Under the pieces are notes generated by a model. The model made no database searches, was not told the DNA's origin, and saw only the letters and a list, made by a program, of their open reading frames with translations. A program made the position numbers and the translations under genes. From a virus, in the IMG/VR virus record IMGVR_UViG_3300039018_000215, positions 1 through 21,816 of that record: 21,816 nt of DNA; one strand, given 5' to 3'. This document shows, piece by piece, positions 6,226 to 15,338 of the stretch (position 1 is the stretch's first letter; each line of letters begins with the position of its first letter).

Positions 6226-7424
6226 GTTACACGATAAACCCCGATACCATATCAAGTTCCCTTTACCCCGTGGCGTTTCGCTCCATTGAACCCTCAGGAG
6301 TTATCCAGCAACAAATCAATGTTTACCTTGATGGAACATTGGAAGGATCTTTTTTGGCAGCTCAAACGGGGACAAGTGGAACGTCGGCGATGTTTGACAC
6401 AAATGTTCAATCGTTCTTGATTACTCAGCTTGCACCAAAGACAAACGCCAAAACAAGTTTTTTCGGAAACCTTTACGGGTTCAGTCTTACAAATAATACC
6501 GACGTTATTTCATCATTGTATTGCACGGCGTTTAACCAAACGGTTAATTCATCGGGCTTTGTCGTTACCTCCACGGCTTCGCAAAGCAGCACCACGGCAT
6601 ACGTTTTACCTTCCTTGTTTGTCGATGGGGAATATGACATGGGGGACTTTTATCAACCGTCTGCGAATCCTTTTTTATTCCTGACACAAAGGAATGATTT
6701 TATTAAATGCAATTCATCTGGTAACATATTTTTAAGTTACCTCGGGCGTGGCACAAACGCGGCTCAATTTGAATTTTATTTTAAGTCAGGATCTTCAGCC
6801 GTCACCATTGTTGACAATTTAAACTCCACGGCAACAAATGATTTATATTCATTGTCCGTTGGCGTATCAAATATATTTGGAAGCAGCGCCATTTTTCATG
6901 CTGGCAACTTTCCAACAAATCCAGATTTATACGATTATTACGATGTCTCGGTTGGCTCTTATGACGGAGCATTCACAAGGCGAAGCGAAAGGCAACGTAT
7001 TTACATTTATCCAAATTGTAATGATAATATCGAGCTTCATTGGTTCGGTAATCATGGCGGCGCAGAAAGTTACCAATTCACGGGGCTAATGATTGACAAG
7101 CAAACGAGCAACGCGGACACGTTAAACCTTGCACAACGGTGGAACATTGCCGCAAGTCCAAAGGCAAACACGTTTGATAAAAATGTGATTAAGGTTAATC
7201 AAAGGTCAAACAAAAGCAAGACGGTCACGGTGGCGGTAAGTCATGAAGATGCTTTGTACATTGCCACAATGTTTAATTCTCCTGAGGTGTACATCATTGA
7301 AAATGGCAAATATGTAAACGTCACTATTGCCAACGGGGAGATAAACACGGATAACAACAGGGCGACGGATATTGGTGTTTCCTTTGAAATCATTTACCAA
7401 AATACGCCAGTCGCTCAGCTATGA
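6222..7424 (+). CDS. Minor tail protein (400 aa), Bacteroidota-phage type
   Basis: The ATG at 6222 sits in an ATGA overlap. The protein is beta-rich, Ser/Thr/Asn-rich and lacks signal or membrane segments. Around residues 260-295 it has RIYIYPNCNDNIELHWFGNH followed by G-G-A-E-S-Y-Q-F-T-G, a pattern that resembles the N-x-x-G-G-x-x-x-F-x-F element of tail proteins found just before the large baseplate gene in Bacteroidota phages. The C-terminus (DALYIATMFNSPEVYII, then a beta-hairpin and YQN) looks like a compact domain that contacts neighbours. Its position between connector-like genes and the 811-residue tail protein supports a distal-tail or baseplate role. The specific function is unknown. 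Confidence 0.6.
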   Translation: MSYTINPDTISSSLYPVAFRSIEPSGVIQQQINVYLDGTLEGSFLAAQTGTSGTSAMFDTNVQSFLITQLAPKTNAKTSFFGNLYGFSLTNNTDVISSLYCTAFNQTVNSSGFVVTSTASQSSTTAYVLPSLFVDGEYDMGDFYQPSANPFLFLTQRNDFIKCNSSGNIFLSYLGRGTNAAQFEFYFKSGSSAVTIVDNLNSTATNDLYSLSVGVSNIFGSSAIFHAGNFPTNPDLYDYYDVSVGSYDGAFTRRSERQRIYIYPNCNDNIELHWFGNHGGAESYQFTGLMIDKQTSNADTLNLAQRWNIAASPKANTFDKNVIKVNQRSNKSKTVTVAVSHEDALYIATMFNSPEVYIIENGKYVNVTIANGEINTDNNRATDIGVSFEIIYQNTPVAQL

Positions 7425-9856
7425 TAAAATTATTTATAAATAATAAAGAGGTCGATTTAAACCAAAAGGATGTCAATGTAACCATTGATTATTCCATTGA
7501 AAACATTGAACTCGGAAACATATCTGGGGCGCACTCGAAAAGGAATGTAACACTCCCAGGCACAAAGACAAACATTGAAATATTTGAAAACATTGAGACG
7601 CCTAACGTCATTGTAAATAATGCTTACAAGTTACTTCCTGCACGGCTTGAGGCAAATGGTGTGCCAATACTTACAGGAAAAGCAAGACTTGATTCAGGTG
7701 AATTAAATGCGATGAACCACGGATTCAAGGCGAATAATTACAAGGTTGCATTGATTGGAAACAATGCGGATTGGTTTGCGGACGTGGGTAACATTTTAGT
7801 CAGGTCATTGGGTTGGCAAGACATAACCGTTTCCACGGCGACGGTAAAAGCCAATTACAATCCATTGACTTCCGAACATTGCTTCATCTTGATGAAATGG
7901 AAAGCGTGGGAAAACGAAACGTACATTGTTGACAATGAGTTGACGCCTGCTATTTTTATTTGGCAAATCTTGGAAAAGGCGTTTCAAAATAAAGGATACC
8001 AATTAAACAGTATTTTTAAAACAGATCCTTTCAGTCGCCTAATTATTCCCATGGGACTTAATCTTGATGCTGATTACATTGCGGATTTTGTAAACATGAG
8101 GGCGTCGAATCCTTCACCTTCTTCCTTTGTTTATTCCTCAGGTGATTATGGCACGGTAAACATTGCATTCACAAACGAAACAACTTCACCAAACTTTGAC
8201 ACGGGGGGCAATTACTCGGGCGGCGTTTATACCGTGCCAATTAATGCCTTGTATGAATTAATCGCTGAGTTAAATGTTACCTTAACGGCTTCAATCGGAG
8301 ACTTAAACCAATTCGCAGAACTGATTCTTTTCTTTGAGGTCAATGGAAACAACGTTTCAACGTATGATTTGACAAATGAAACGACGTTAAATGATTCCAT
8401 TGCGCTTGAATTTCTGGGGGACTTGGTGGAAGGGGACACGGTCCGCATAAGGCTGAGATACGAAAACGTAACTTTTAACCTTGTTATCGGTGGTTCATTC
8501 TCCGTGGTGGCACAAAAGGAAGGATTAGAAGAAGGGGAAACAGTAAATTTGCAATACGTTATACCTAATTCATGGTATGTAAAGGATATTATTTCAGATT
8601 TAACAACCATTTTTAACCTTGCATGGGAGACCGACGTACTAAGCAAACAAGTGTACGCGTATCCAAAGGACAATTATACGGTAAGATACAGAGCCAACGC
8701 CAGCGGAGCGATTACCCTTACAACCTTTGACGGCTTTTTTAAGGATACGAATAAATATGACTTGAATACCCGTGACATTGATGGAAGCGAATTAACGATA
8801 TTAGATAATTATAAGTCAAGTCAGGTATTGGCGTATGCCACGGATGATGATACGACGAACAAAGAAGAAGCAAGGCGCGGAGTTAACATTTATTCAGGGG
8901 GTTACAATTTTCCTGAAGATCGTTTCCCAAATGGCATTGAATTTTTATATACAAAGTTCTTTGCCAAAGCGATTCATATAAACGACGTGGCAATTACCAC
9001 GGGTGGAATATACGGGGCACAGATACCCCTTGTTTTCGGTGACGATTATAACACCGTGCCAGACGCTGAGCCCAATTATAACTTGGCACCTCGTTTGCTT
9101 TATTACGCAGGAAGGCGCAGCGGCTTAGACGGATACGTTCGTTTGTTCGATGAGGCAAGTTCGGCGGCGTCGGCTTTTGATTTTCCAGCGGCGTTCATGG
9201 TAAATTACAATGACCCGAGCGGCGGAGATTTTAACCTTTCTTTTTCGGATGAGGTGACAAATTATACAAATGTAATGCAAGGCGTTTTTAAAACGTTTCA
9301 TCTTCAAACGTACAAAAGGATTGAACTTGGAAAGCAATACACGACCTTTGTTAAATGGGAAAACAAAGACATAACGCAATTATCATTCAGGCGCAAGGGA
9401 ATGATTGGAAGCTCAAATTTCATCATTCAAGAATTGGAATACAATCCCAAAAGCAATAGCCCAGCGCGTACCGTTATTTTATACGACGAAAAGCCAAATG
9501 TAAATGACCTAAGCAAAGTATCAAATACCATTACCTTAGCAGGCGCACCGCCTCAGGGTGGCACGGTGACAGGATCGGGAAGCGGATTGGTTGGAGCAAA
9601 TGGAGCGACGGTAAACATTCAGTTATCTTATACGCCGTTCCTTAACTCAATGACCAATATACTTGTATTGGCGGTTAACTCAGGTATAACACAGGTATCA
9701 AACACGAATGCAAATGTACTTGTATTCCAGAACGGGCAAAAGTTGATACCAACAGTTCAGTATATTATCAGTGGTTCAACCATTGGAATCAATGTGAACA
9801 CCCATTACGATGGGGCAAATTATGAAGTTATTGTAAACGGAGTAACAAAAGGATAA
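7421..9856 (+). CDS. Large tail/baseplate protein (811 aa) with C-terminal NGQ module
   Basis: The N-terminus IKLFINNKEVDLNQKDVNVT followed by I-D-Y-S-I-E-x-I and, about 20 residues on, N-V-T-L-P-G-T-K-T-N is a recurring start of large tail proteins in Bacteroidota phages, probably forming a baseplate hub or tail-associated ring. The middle is a long beta-rich region. The last roughly 100 residues form a Gly/Ser linker (GGTVTGSGSGLVGANGA) and a module with VLVFQNGQKLIPTVQYII that resembles two modules in the downstream fibre gene. This suggests a shared adhesion or interaction domain. It starts in an ATGA overlap and ends in TAATG shared with the tape-measure gene. No enzyme motif is visible. 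Confidence 0.65.
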   Translation: MIKLFINNKEVDLNQKDVNVTIDYSIENIELGNISGAHSKRNVTLPGTKTNIEIFENIETPNVIVNNAYKLLPARLEANGVPILTGKARLDSGELNAMNHGFKANNYKVALIGNNADWFADVGNILVRSLGWQDITVSTATVKANYNPLTSEHCFILMKWKAWENETYIVDNELTPAIFIWQILEKAFQNKGYQLNSIFKTDPFSRLIIPMGLNLDADYIADFVNMRASNPSPSSFVYSSGDYGTVNIAFTNETTSPNFDTGGNYSGGVYTVPINALYELIAELNVTLTASIGDLNQFAELILFFEVNGNNVSTYDLTNETTLNDSIALEFLGDLVEGDTVRIRLRYENVTFNLVIGGSFSVVAQKEGLEEGETVNLQYVIPNSWYVKDIISDLTTIFNLAWETDVLSKQVYAYPKDNYTVRYRANASGAITLTTFDGFFKDTNKYDLNTRDIDGSELTILDNYKSSQVLAYATDDDTTNKEEARRGVNIYSGGYNFPEDRFPNGIEFLYTKFFAKAIHINDVAITTGGIYGAQIPLVFGDDYNTVPDAEPNYNLAPRLLYYAGRRSGLDGYVRLFDEASSAASAFDFPAAFMVNYNDPSGGDFNLSFSDEVTNYTNVMQGVFKTFHLQTYKRIELGKQYTTFVKWENKDITQLSFRRKGMIGSSNFIIQELEYNPKSNSPARTVILYDEKPNVNDLSKVSNTITLAGAPPQGGTVTGSGSGLVGANGATVNIQLSYTPFLNSMTNILVLAVNSGITQVSNTNANVLVFQNGQKLIPTVQYIISGSTIGINVNTHYDGANYEVIVNGVTKG
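9716..9835 (+). repeat. NGQ beta-module, copy in baseplate protein
   Basis: These 40 codons at the C-terminus of the 811-residue protein read V-L-V-F-Q-N-G-Q-K-L then Q-Y, then an I-rich strand and A-N-Y-E-V-I. The spacing matches the second half of the two 59-residue modules at 19535-19711 and 20213-20389. Confidence 0.55.
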
Positions 9857-12840
9857 TGGCACAAGTAATAGGTTTTCAAATACAAATAGATGGCTTAGGC
9901 AAAACAGTTGAAACGGCAACGGAGTTAAAAAGAGCCATTGCCGACGCAAACGCGGAACTCAAGAAAACAACCGACGTTCAAGAAATTAAAAAACTTGAAG
10001 CAAAGTTGGTTGACTTGAAGGCCGCGCAAATGGAGGTCAACAAGGTTGTTAAGGAGCAAATCAAAAGCCGCAACGAAGAAATAACCGCGACTGACAAAGC
10101 CAACGGGGCATATCGCAAGTTAAGCAAGGAGTTGAATGACCAGCGCAACCGATACAAGGATTTGGCGGCAGCTCAACAGGATAACACTCAGGAGGCAAAA
10201 GATCTTTTAGTTTCAATTGGGAAACTTGACAGAGAATTAAAAGGCATTGACGCAACAGTTGGACAATTTCAAAGAAACGTCGGCGGTTATACGGAAGCAT
10301 TGGGGCAATTTTTCCCGAAGCTTGGGGGGACGATTGGAAATGTCACAGGGCTTGTTGGCGACTTATCAAGTGGCTTCGCCCAGCTTGGGCAAACTTCGGG
10401 GATTGCAAACATTGGATTAGGTGGCATTGGTTTAGCATTAACCGCATTTAGTGGCATTAGTGCAATCATTGACGATATAAGTCAATCAGCAAGGGCAATA
10501 TTTGACCTTAAATTACAACTTGAAAACTTTGGCGTTGCCTCCGAAAACTTAGACCAAGTCGCGGTAAGGGCTCAAACCATTGGAGAAATATTCAAGGTTA
10601 GCGCGGATGAGGTTGCGGTTGCGGCAAACACATTGGTTAAAGAATTTGGCGTTCCCTTTGAAAAGGCTTTTGATACGATTCAAAGCGGATTTTTAAAAGG
10701 CGCAAACGCTCAGGGTGAATTTTTACAGGAATTAAAAGAATATCCAGCCCAATTTAAATTAGCTAAAATTGGTATTGAGGAATTTTTAGCCGTGTCTATT
10801 GATTCAGCTAATAAAGGCGTTTATTCGGATAAGGCATTAGACGCTGTAAAGGAATTTGGGATTCAAGTTAGAGACCAAGCAAAGTCAGCAAAAGACGCAT
10901 TGAATGCAGCGTTTGGCGAAGAATTTACAACTAACTTATTTGCAAATGTAAAAAATGGAAGCATTACCAGCGGTGAGGCTTTGCAAATCGTAACAAAGGA
11001 AATAGATAAGGTTGGTTTAAATAGCGTTGATTTACAAAGATTAATATCAACTTTATTTAAAGGTGCTGGTGAAGATGCTGGAGAATATGTACTTTCATTA
11101 GGAGATGTTTTAAATAATACGGATAATCTTTTTGTTGCCGAAACCGATTTACAAAAGCAACTCGAAAGAAATATTAAGGTTACTCAGGAATTAAACGAAG
11201 AAACGGCAGCGTATTCTCAAACCGTTATTGATGCAGAAATCTCACGAAAGGAATTTTTAAACGGTTTAAAAAGTATTGCTTTATTTATTGGAGATACCTT
11301 TATTGGAATATTAAATGCGGTTGGCAAAAGTTTTTCTGAATTGTTTGGAATTAATGATGAATATGTAAAAAGAATAAAAGCAGCTCAAGATAGAGCAAGT
11401 GAAGAGGATTTTCAAAGGTTGGTAAAACAAGGCGTTTTAAAAGCAAGGGAAACAAAGAAACAAGGCGAAGAAACATTGAAAGTTGGTTCTGAGGCATGGA
11501 AGAAAAAAGAAATACAAGAACAAAATCAAAGAGAAAAAGATTTAAACGCAGCCAATAAACAGAAAAAAGATTTAGAAGAATTAGAAAAAGGTAAAGGCGG
11601 CGTAACAGAAGGTAAGAAAGGAGGCGAAAAGATAGTTAAGGACTTTGTAAGCGGTTCACTTGCAGCCTTGGAAAATGAGCGAGGTAAATTACAAAGCGCC
11701 TTTTCAAACGCCGTGGTTGGATCAGGTACACAGAAAGAATTGGCGGTAAAGTTGAACGCAATTAACAACCAAATCAAATCAGCGGTTGAACAACAAAATC
11801 AAATCTTAGCTGATGCCAGCCGTGGTAACTTGCTTAAAAACCTTCAAGATGCACAGCAACTTGCGACGCTTCCGTTGTCTATTGAACCATTAAAAAGTAT
11901 TAAAGCAGCCGATTTGGCAAAGAAGGAGGCAGACGATTTACAAAAGGTATTTCAACAAGTAATAAAAAACGCTGACGAATTTAGAGATGACCAAAAGAAA
12001 AAAGAGGAGGAAGAATTAGAGGAAAGGCAAAAAAGAATTGAAACTTATTTGCAAGGCGCTTCATTATTAACCGACTTTTTTTCCACGATTCAGCAAGCGC
12101 GTTTTAAAAAGGACGCCGACCAATTAAATGAGCAGATTGAATTAACAGAGGAAAATATTGCAACACTTGAAGCCAAAGCCGAAAAAGCAAGCGGATTAAA
12201 AAAGAGGCGATTAGAAAAAGAAATTGTTCAGGAAAAAGCATTGTTAGAGGCAAAGAACAAAGAAGCCGAAGCATTACAATTAAAGGCGGCGAAGGCTGAA
12301 AAGAAAATAGCTATTGTTCAATCAATCATTCAAGGCGCTTTAGCAGTTACTCGTGCTTTAAATAATTTCCCTGGTCCTCCTGCAACTATTCCAGCAGCAA
12401 TTGCCGCAGGTGTTTTCGCAGGCATACAAACGGCAACAATCGTAGCCCAACCCCTTGCTGAGGGTGGCGTTGTAACTGGGCAAAGGGTTAATCAAAAGCA
12501 AAACATACCAACACGGTCAAACGGTGACAATGTACTTGCCTACGTGAAACGTGGTGAGGTTGTATTGAATCAACGTCAACAAAGTTTACTTGGCGGTTCT
12601 CCCACATTCAGGCGCCTTGGTATTAAAGGTTTTGCCGAGGGTGGCATGGTTCCACCGATTAATCCACCGATACAAGGCATGGGTTTACAGGGGAACATGA
12701 ATGAATTTTTGCAAGTCATGGAGGCAAAGACAGACGCGATAAACAATAGGATTGACAGGTTGCAGGCATACGTTGTGAGCGAGGATATTGCCCGCGATCT
12801 TGCTGAGGGAAATAAGTTGAAAATAAACGCCACTTTATAA
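9856..12840 (+). CDS. Tail tape measure protein
   Basis: At 994 residues this is the longest product, as expected for the protein that sets tail length and is ejected with DNA. Residues about 15-140 are coiled-coil (ELKRAIADANAELKKTTD, KKLEAKLVDLKAAQMEVNK). A Gly/hydrophobic stretch lies near 185-208 and another at about 815-866 (VQSIIQGALAVTRALNNF onward). A second coiled-coil with many E/K residues spans about 700-815. The end carries LAEGGVVTGQ, N-G-D-N-V-L-A-Y-V-K-R-G-E-V-V-L and FAEGGMV, hallmarks of tape-measure C-termini. If fully helical at about 1.5 angstrom per residue, a long tail (about 150 nm) is implied, which excludes a podovirus. The 10740-11640 part is more AT-rich than its flanks. 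It begins in TAATG and is followed directly by the next ATG. Confidence 0.9.
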   Translation: MAQVIGFQIQIDGLGKTVETATELKRAIADANAELKKTTDVQEIKKLEAKLVDLKAAQMEVNKVVKEQIKSRNEEITATDKANGAYRKLSKELNDQRNRYKDLAAAQQDNTQEAKDLLVSIGKLDRELKGIDATVGQFQRNVGGYTEALGQFFPKLGGTIGNVTGLVGDLSSGFAQLGQTSGIANIGLGGIGLALTAFSGISAIIDDISQSARAIFDLKLQLENFGVASENLDQVAVRAQTIGEIFKVSADEVAVAANTLVKEFGVPFEKAFDTIQSGFLKGANAQGEFLQELKEYPAQFKLAKIGIEEFLAVSIDSANKGVYSDKALDAVKEFGIQVRDQAKSAKDALNAAFGEEFTTNLFANVKNGSITSGEALQIVTKEIDKVGLNSVDLQRLISTLFKGAGEDAGEYVLSLGDVLNNTDNLFVAETDLQKQLERNIKVTQELNEETAAYSQTVIDAEISRKEFLNGLKSIALFIGDTFIGILNAVGKSFSELFGINDEYVKRIKAAQDRASEEDFQRLVKQGVLKARETKKQGEETLKVGSEAWKKKEIQEQNQREKDLNAANKQKKDLEELEKGKGGVTEGKKGGEKIVKDFVSGSLAALENERGKLQSAFSNAVVGSGTQKELAVKLNAINNQIKSAVEQQNQILADASRGNLLKNLQDAQQLATLPLSIEPLKSIKAADLAKKEADDLQKVFQQVIKNADEFRDDQKKKEEEELEERQKRIETYLQGASLLTDFFSTIQQARFKKDADQLNEQIELTEENIATLEAKAEKASGLKKRRLEKEIVQEKALLEAKNKEAEALQLKAAKAEKKIAIVQSIIQGALAVTRALNNFPGPPATIPAAIAAGVFAGIQTATIVAQPLAEGGVVTGQRVNQKQNIPTRSNGDNVLAYVKRGEVVLNQRQQSLLGGSPTFRRLGIKGFAEGGMVPPINPPIQGMGLQGNMNEFLQVMEAKTDAINNRIDRLQAYVVSEDIARDLAEGNKLKINATL

Positions 12841-13104
12841 ATGTGTAATTGCATGAAGACAGGAAACATCTGGGGGGAACTTGGTTCACGCATACCAGAG
12901 GAATACAAAGCGCAAGTTACCGCCACGGTAAACAGGACGTACAGGGTTTTGAGCATTGACCCGAACGATATGGATTATTTATTCAATGTTTATAACAACT
13001 TTGTTAATCATTATGAGCCTGAGCGGCGAAATTGTCCCGCGTGTCGTACAAAAGTAGTTGGTAAAATGAGGCAAATAGTACAATATTGGAATGAAAATGT
13101 ATGA
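12841..13104 (+). CDS. Small four-cysteine protein (87 aa), possible zinc binder
   Basis: The ATG follows the tape-measure stop with no gap. Cysteines at 2, 4, 65 and 68 (M-C-N-C near the start; N-C-P-A-C-R-T-K-V near the end) could close one metal site bringing the two ends together. The last part, C-x-x-C-R-x-K-V-V-x-K-M-R, looks like a motif I associate with small proteins of unknown role in Bacteroidota phages. The middle is helical. No enzyme or DNA-binding fold can be named. It overlaps the next gene by 14 bases (8 if the second ATG is used). Confidence 0.6.
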   Translation: MCNCMKTGNIWGELGSRIPEEYKAQVTATVNRTYRVLSIDPNDMDYLFNVYNNFVNHYEPERRNCPACRTKVVGKMRQIVQYWNENV

Positions 13105-13447
13105 ATTTGAAATGATTAACGAGGATTTATTGCAGGATTTTACGCATGAAATCTTGAATAAATACAGTGCATTTTGCCAAAAAGAAGGCATTACGCCAAA
13201 TTTCTTTCACCTTATTTCCTTCCTTGTTAAAACCGACGTGGTAAAGGAAAAGACGGTTGCAAAATATATGGTCATGCACCTTTATCCAAATAGCCTTTAT
13301 TCAAATGATTCAAAAATGGATGCCATGATGGAAATAAGCATAAGAACTGGAATAAGTAAGAAGCACGTTTATAACATGGTGCAGCACCCTGAGCGCTTTG
13401 GTTATCAAATCAAGCAAAAAAGAAAAGATAAAAACGATACCGAGTAA
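13091..13447 (+). CDS. Hypothetical protein with HTH-like C-terminal segment (118 aa)
   Basis: Two in-frame ATGs exist at 13091 and 13097; I keep the first. The first 70 residues are mixed helical with an aromatic patch (F-F-H-L-I-S-F-L). Residues 76-104 read as helix, turn (R-T-G-I-S-K-K-H-V) and helix, in the manner of a helix-turn-helix, followed by H-P-E-R-F-G-Y and a strongly basic tail (KQKRKDKN). DNA or RNA binding is therefore plausible. Lying between the tail and head modules, just before the largest leader in the window, it could regulate the head genes, but this is inference. It is also possible that the segment is simply a small structural protein helix pair. Confidence 0.5.
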   Translation: MKMYEFEMINEDLLQDFTHEILNKYSAFCQKEGITPNFFHLISFLVKTDVVKEKTVAKYMVMHLYPNSLYSNDSKMDAMMEISIRTGISKKHVYNMVQHPERFGYQIKQKRKDKNDTE

Positions 13448-13452
13448 TTTTG
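13445..13452 (+). promoter_or_regulatory. Possible Bacteroidota -7 promoter element (TAATTTTG)
   Basis: TAATTTTG fits the TAnnTTTG -7 consensus of Bacteroidota promoters and lies 21 bases before the protease ATG, in one of the few gaps of the window. It overlaps the stop codon of the HTH-like gene. No TTG-type -33 element is found at the right distance upstream, so this is weak evidence. Confidence 0.25.
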
Positions 13453-13473
13453 TAAATAAATTATTTTTCTTTT

Positions 13474-14853
13474 ATGACATACGCCGATTATCCAGATGCC
13501 GCAAAGAACAACGCACGACGCGCACTTGACCACAAGGAAAAGAACGGGTCTGATTGCGGAACGCTTGTTGGCTGGCAACGGGCGAATCAAATCGCCAACG
13601 GCGAGGGATTGTCCGAAGAAACAGTGCAGCGTACTTATTCCTTTTTAAGCCGTGCAGAAACGTATGACCAGGGGAAATACTTTGATGAAGATGGTTCTGA
13701 AATTTGCGGCTCAGTAATGTACGACGCATGGGGTGGAAGTGCGATGAGGGTTTGGGCTGAGGCAAAATACAAAGCAATCCAAAAGGACAAAGCAAAAAAC
13801 ATGGCAAAAGTAAGCATAGATATTTTAGGGGAAATTTCGGAATCGGTTAACTCTTACAACTCGGTAAGAACAAAGATTAACCAGGCGAACGGGCAGCCAA
13901 TTAATTTGACAATATCTTCAGGCGGTGGCAGCGTCACCGAAGGAATGGGTATTGCTGATTTAGTTGCAAATTACCCAGAAGAAACAACGGCAACAGGAAT
14001 CGGCTTGGTAGCAAGCATTGCAACGGTTGTATTGTTGGCAGCGGATAATGTTAAGATGACTGAGAACGCCTTCATGATGATCCACCGACCTTGGAGTTAT
14101 ACGATGGGTAACGCCGACGAACTCGAGGCAACGGCTGAATTATTGGACAAGATGGAATCAAAGTTACTTGACATTTACACGGCTTCGGTTATTAAACGCA
14201 AAGGAGACCAAAAGAACCTAAAAGAAATTATTACGAATATGATGGCAGCCGAAACATGGCTGACCGCTCAGGAGGCATTAGAATTTGGCTTCATTGATGA
14301 AATTGTGAAAGTTGGCGAAAAAAACATAGATATGTTACCGTTGCAAAATAGCCTAAACAAGTTCTTGAATGTACCAGCCGCATTATTAACAAATACAAAA
14401 AAAGAAGATGACATGGGTAATTCCATTTTAGAAAAAATCAAAAGCCTTCTTAATAGCATAGATGAAACTCCCGTTGTGGAAAATGTTATTGAGGAGGAGA
14501 AAGTAATTGAAGAGCCTGAGATGGATGAAGTTGAAAAGGCTATTTCCATGTTAAAGGAAAAAGGTTACATTGTAATGTCACCCGATGAAATGGACGCTAT
14601 TAACTCAAAGCAAAAAGAGGAAATGGAATCCATGTACAAAAAAAGTGATGAGCAAAAAAACTCAATCGGTGAAATCGAAAGCGTTCTTGAAACCTTATCA
14701 ACCGAACTGGTGGCACTAAGAAACCAAGTAAAAAAAGGCGTTGGTCTTCCTTCGGGCGGCACAACATCTGAAAAGATTATTGAAACAAAAGCAAAATCGA
14801 GTCACTTTGATTCTTTTGCTGGATTAGTTAAAAACAAAATTTCACAAAGATAA
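13474..14853 (+). CDS. ClpP-like prohead protease with N-terminal phage domain and C-terminal scaffold-like region
   Basis: The gene encodes 459 residues in three parts. Residues 1-108 form a helical domain with NNARRALDHKEKNG, VGWQRANQIANG and YDAWGGSAMRVWAEAKY, a unit seen on other phage head proteins. Residues about 110-300 are a ClpP-like (S14) protease: G-G-G-S-V-T-E-G, catalytic S181 in G-L-V-A-S-I-A, H204 in M-M-I-H-R-P, and AAETWLTAQEALEFGFIDEI, where E260 replaces the usual Asp, as in many phage variants. Residues 314-459 are acidic coiled-coil, like a scaffold. This resembles lambda C/Nu3, where the protease gene contains an in-frame scaffold gene; ATGs at 13801 (residue 110) and 14413 (residue 314) could start shorter products. 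The gene precedes the capsid gene by 1.5 genes and ends in TAATG. Confidence 0.85.
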   Translation: MTYADYPDAAKNNARRALDHKEKNGSDCGTLVGWQRANQIANGEGLSEETVQRTYSFLSRAETYDQGKYFDEDGSEICGSVMYDAWGGSAMRVWAEAKYKAIQKDKAKNMAKVSIDILGEISESVNSYNSVRTKINQANGQPINLTISSGGGSVTEGMGIADLVANYPEETTATGIGLVASIATVVLLAADNVKMTENAFMMIHRPWSYTMGNADELEATAELLDKMESKLLDIYTASVIKRKGDQKNLKEIITNMMAAETWLTAQEALEFGFIDEIVKVGEKNIDMLPLQNSLNKFLNVPAALLTNTKKEDDMGNSILEKIKSLLNSIDETPVVENVIEEEKVIEEPEMDEVEKAISMLKEKGYIVMSPDEMDAINSKQKEEMESMYKKSDEQKNSIGEIESVLETLSTELVALRNQVKKGVGLPSGGTTSEKIIETKAKSSHFDSFAGLVKNKISQR

Positions 14854-15326
14854 TGGCATTCAATCCAACCGCCCAAAATGTGAACAGTTTTGACAACGAT
14901 TATACATACGTTGGTCGAAACAGTTTAACCAGAACAAACCCTTACGCCAATGTTGACGGCTTAAATGCTGAAAAGTTGTATGGGGTTGATACCTTTGAAG
15001 ACCGCATTCCTATATCGGTGACATACGCAATCGCTTCAGCGGGTGACAGAACTACGATTACACCTATTTACGGTGTGACAAGTGCTTCCAGTTATTTAAA
15101 GTTTAACTTGATTGACGAAAGCGGTAACGAGGCATACGGACGCTGGATTTCTTCAGCACCTTCAGCAGCCTTTGACATTTCAACGACCGCGTTAAACCAC
15201 GCAAATGATTGGAAGGCTTTCTTTGCCACGGCTAAGGCTGGAGCAAAAACCGAGTTCTCATTTAAAATTGAATCGGCAGCGCAGTTAACAAACACGACTG
15301 CAACGATTACATACGCAAACCTTTAA
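14853..15326 (+). CDS. Putative head decoration or accessory protein (157 aa)
   Basis: It starts in the TAATG overlap with the protease and is followed by the capsid gene after a 12-base A/T leader. The order protease, small beta-rich protein, capsid is the usual place of a decoration or head-stabilising protein (lambda gpD position). The sequence is beta-rich, Ala/Thr/Ser-rich, and lacks cysteines, signal or membrane segments; its middle has Y-A-I-A-S-A-G-D-R-T-T-I-T-P-I-Y. I do not recognise the family from motifs, so the role comes from position. A minor structural protein is the main alternative. Confidence 0.5.
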   Translation: MAFNPTAQNVNSFDNDYTYVGRNSLTRTNPYANVDGLNAEKLYGVDTFEDRIPISVTYAIASAGDRTTITPIYGVTSASSYLKFNLIDESGNEAYGRWISSAPSAAFDISTTALNHANDWKAFFATAKAGAKTEFSFKIESAAQLTNTTATITYANL

Positions 15327-15338
15327 AATTAAATTAAA

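Noticed and set aside
8227-8673. 148-codon minus-strand open frame
   Set aside because: It runs opposite the large tail gene, lacks motifs, and the plus frame there is clearly coding.
12576-12956. 126-codon minus-strand open frame
   Set aside because: It crosses the tape-measure end and the next gene start in the opposite direction and has no start context; a shadow.
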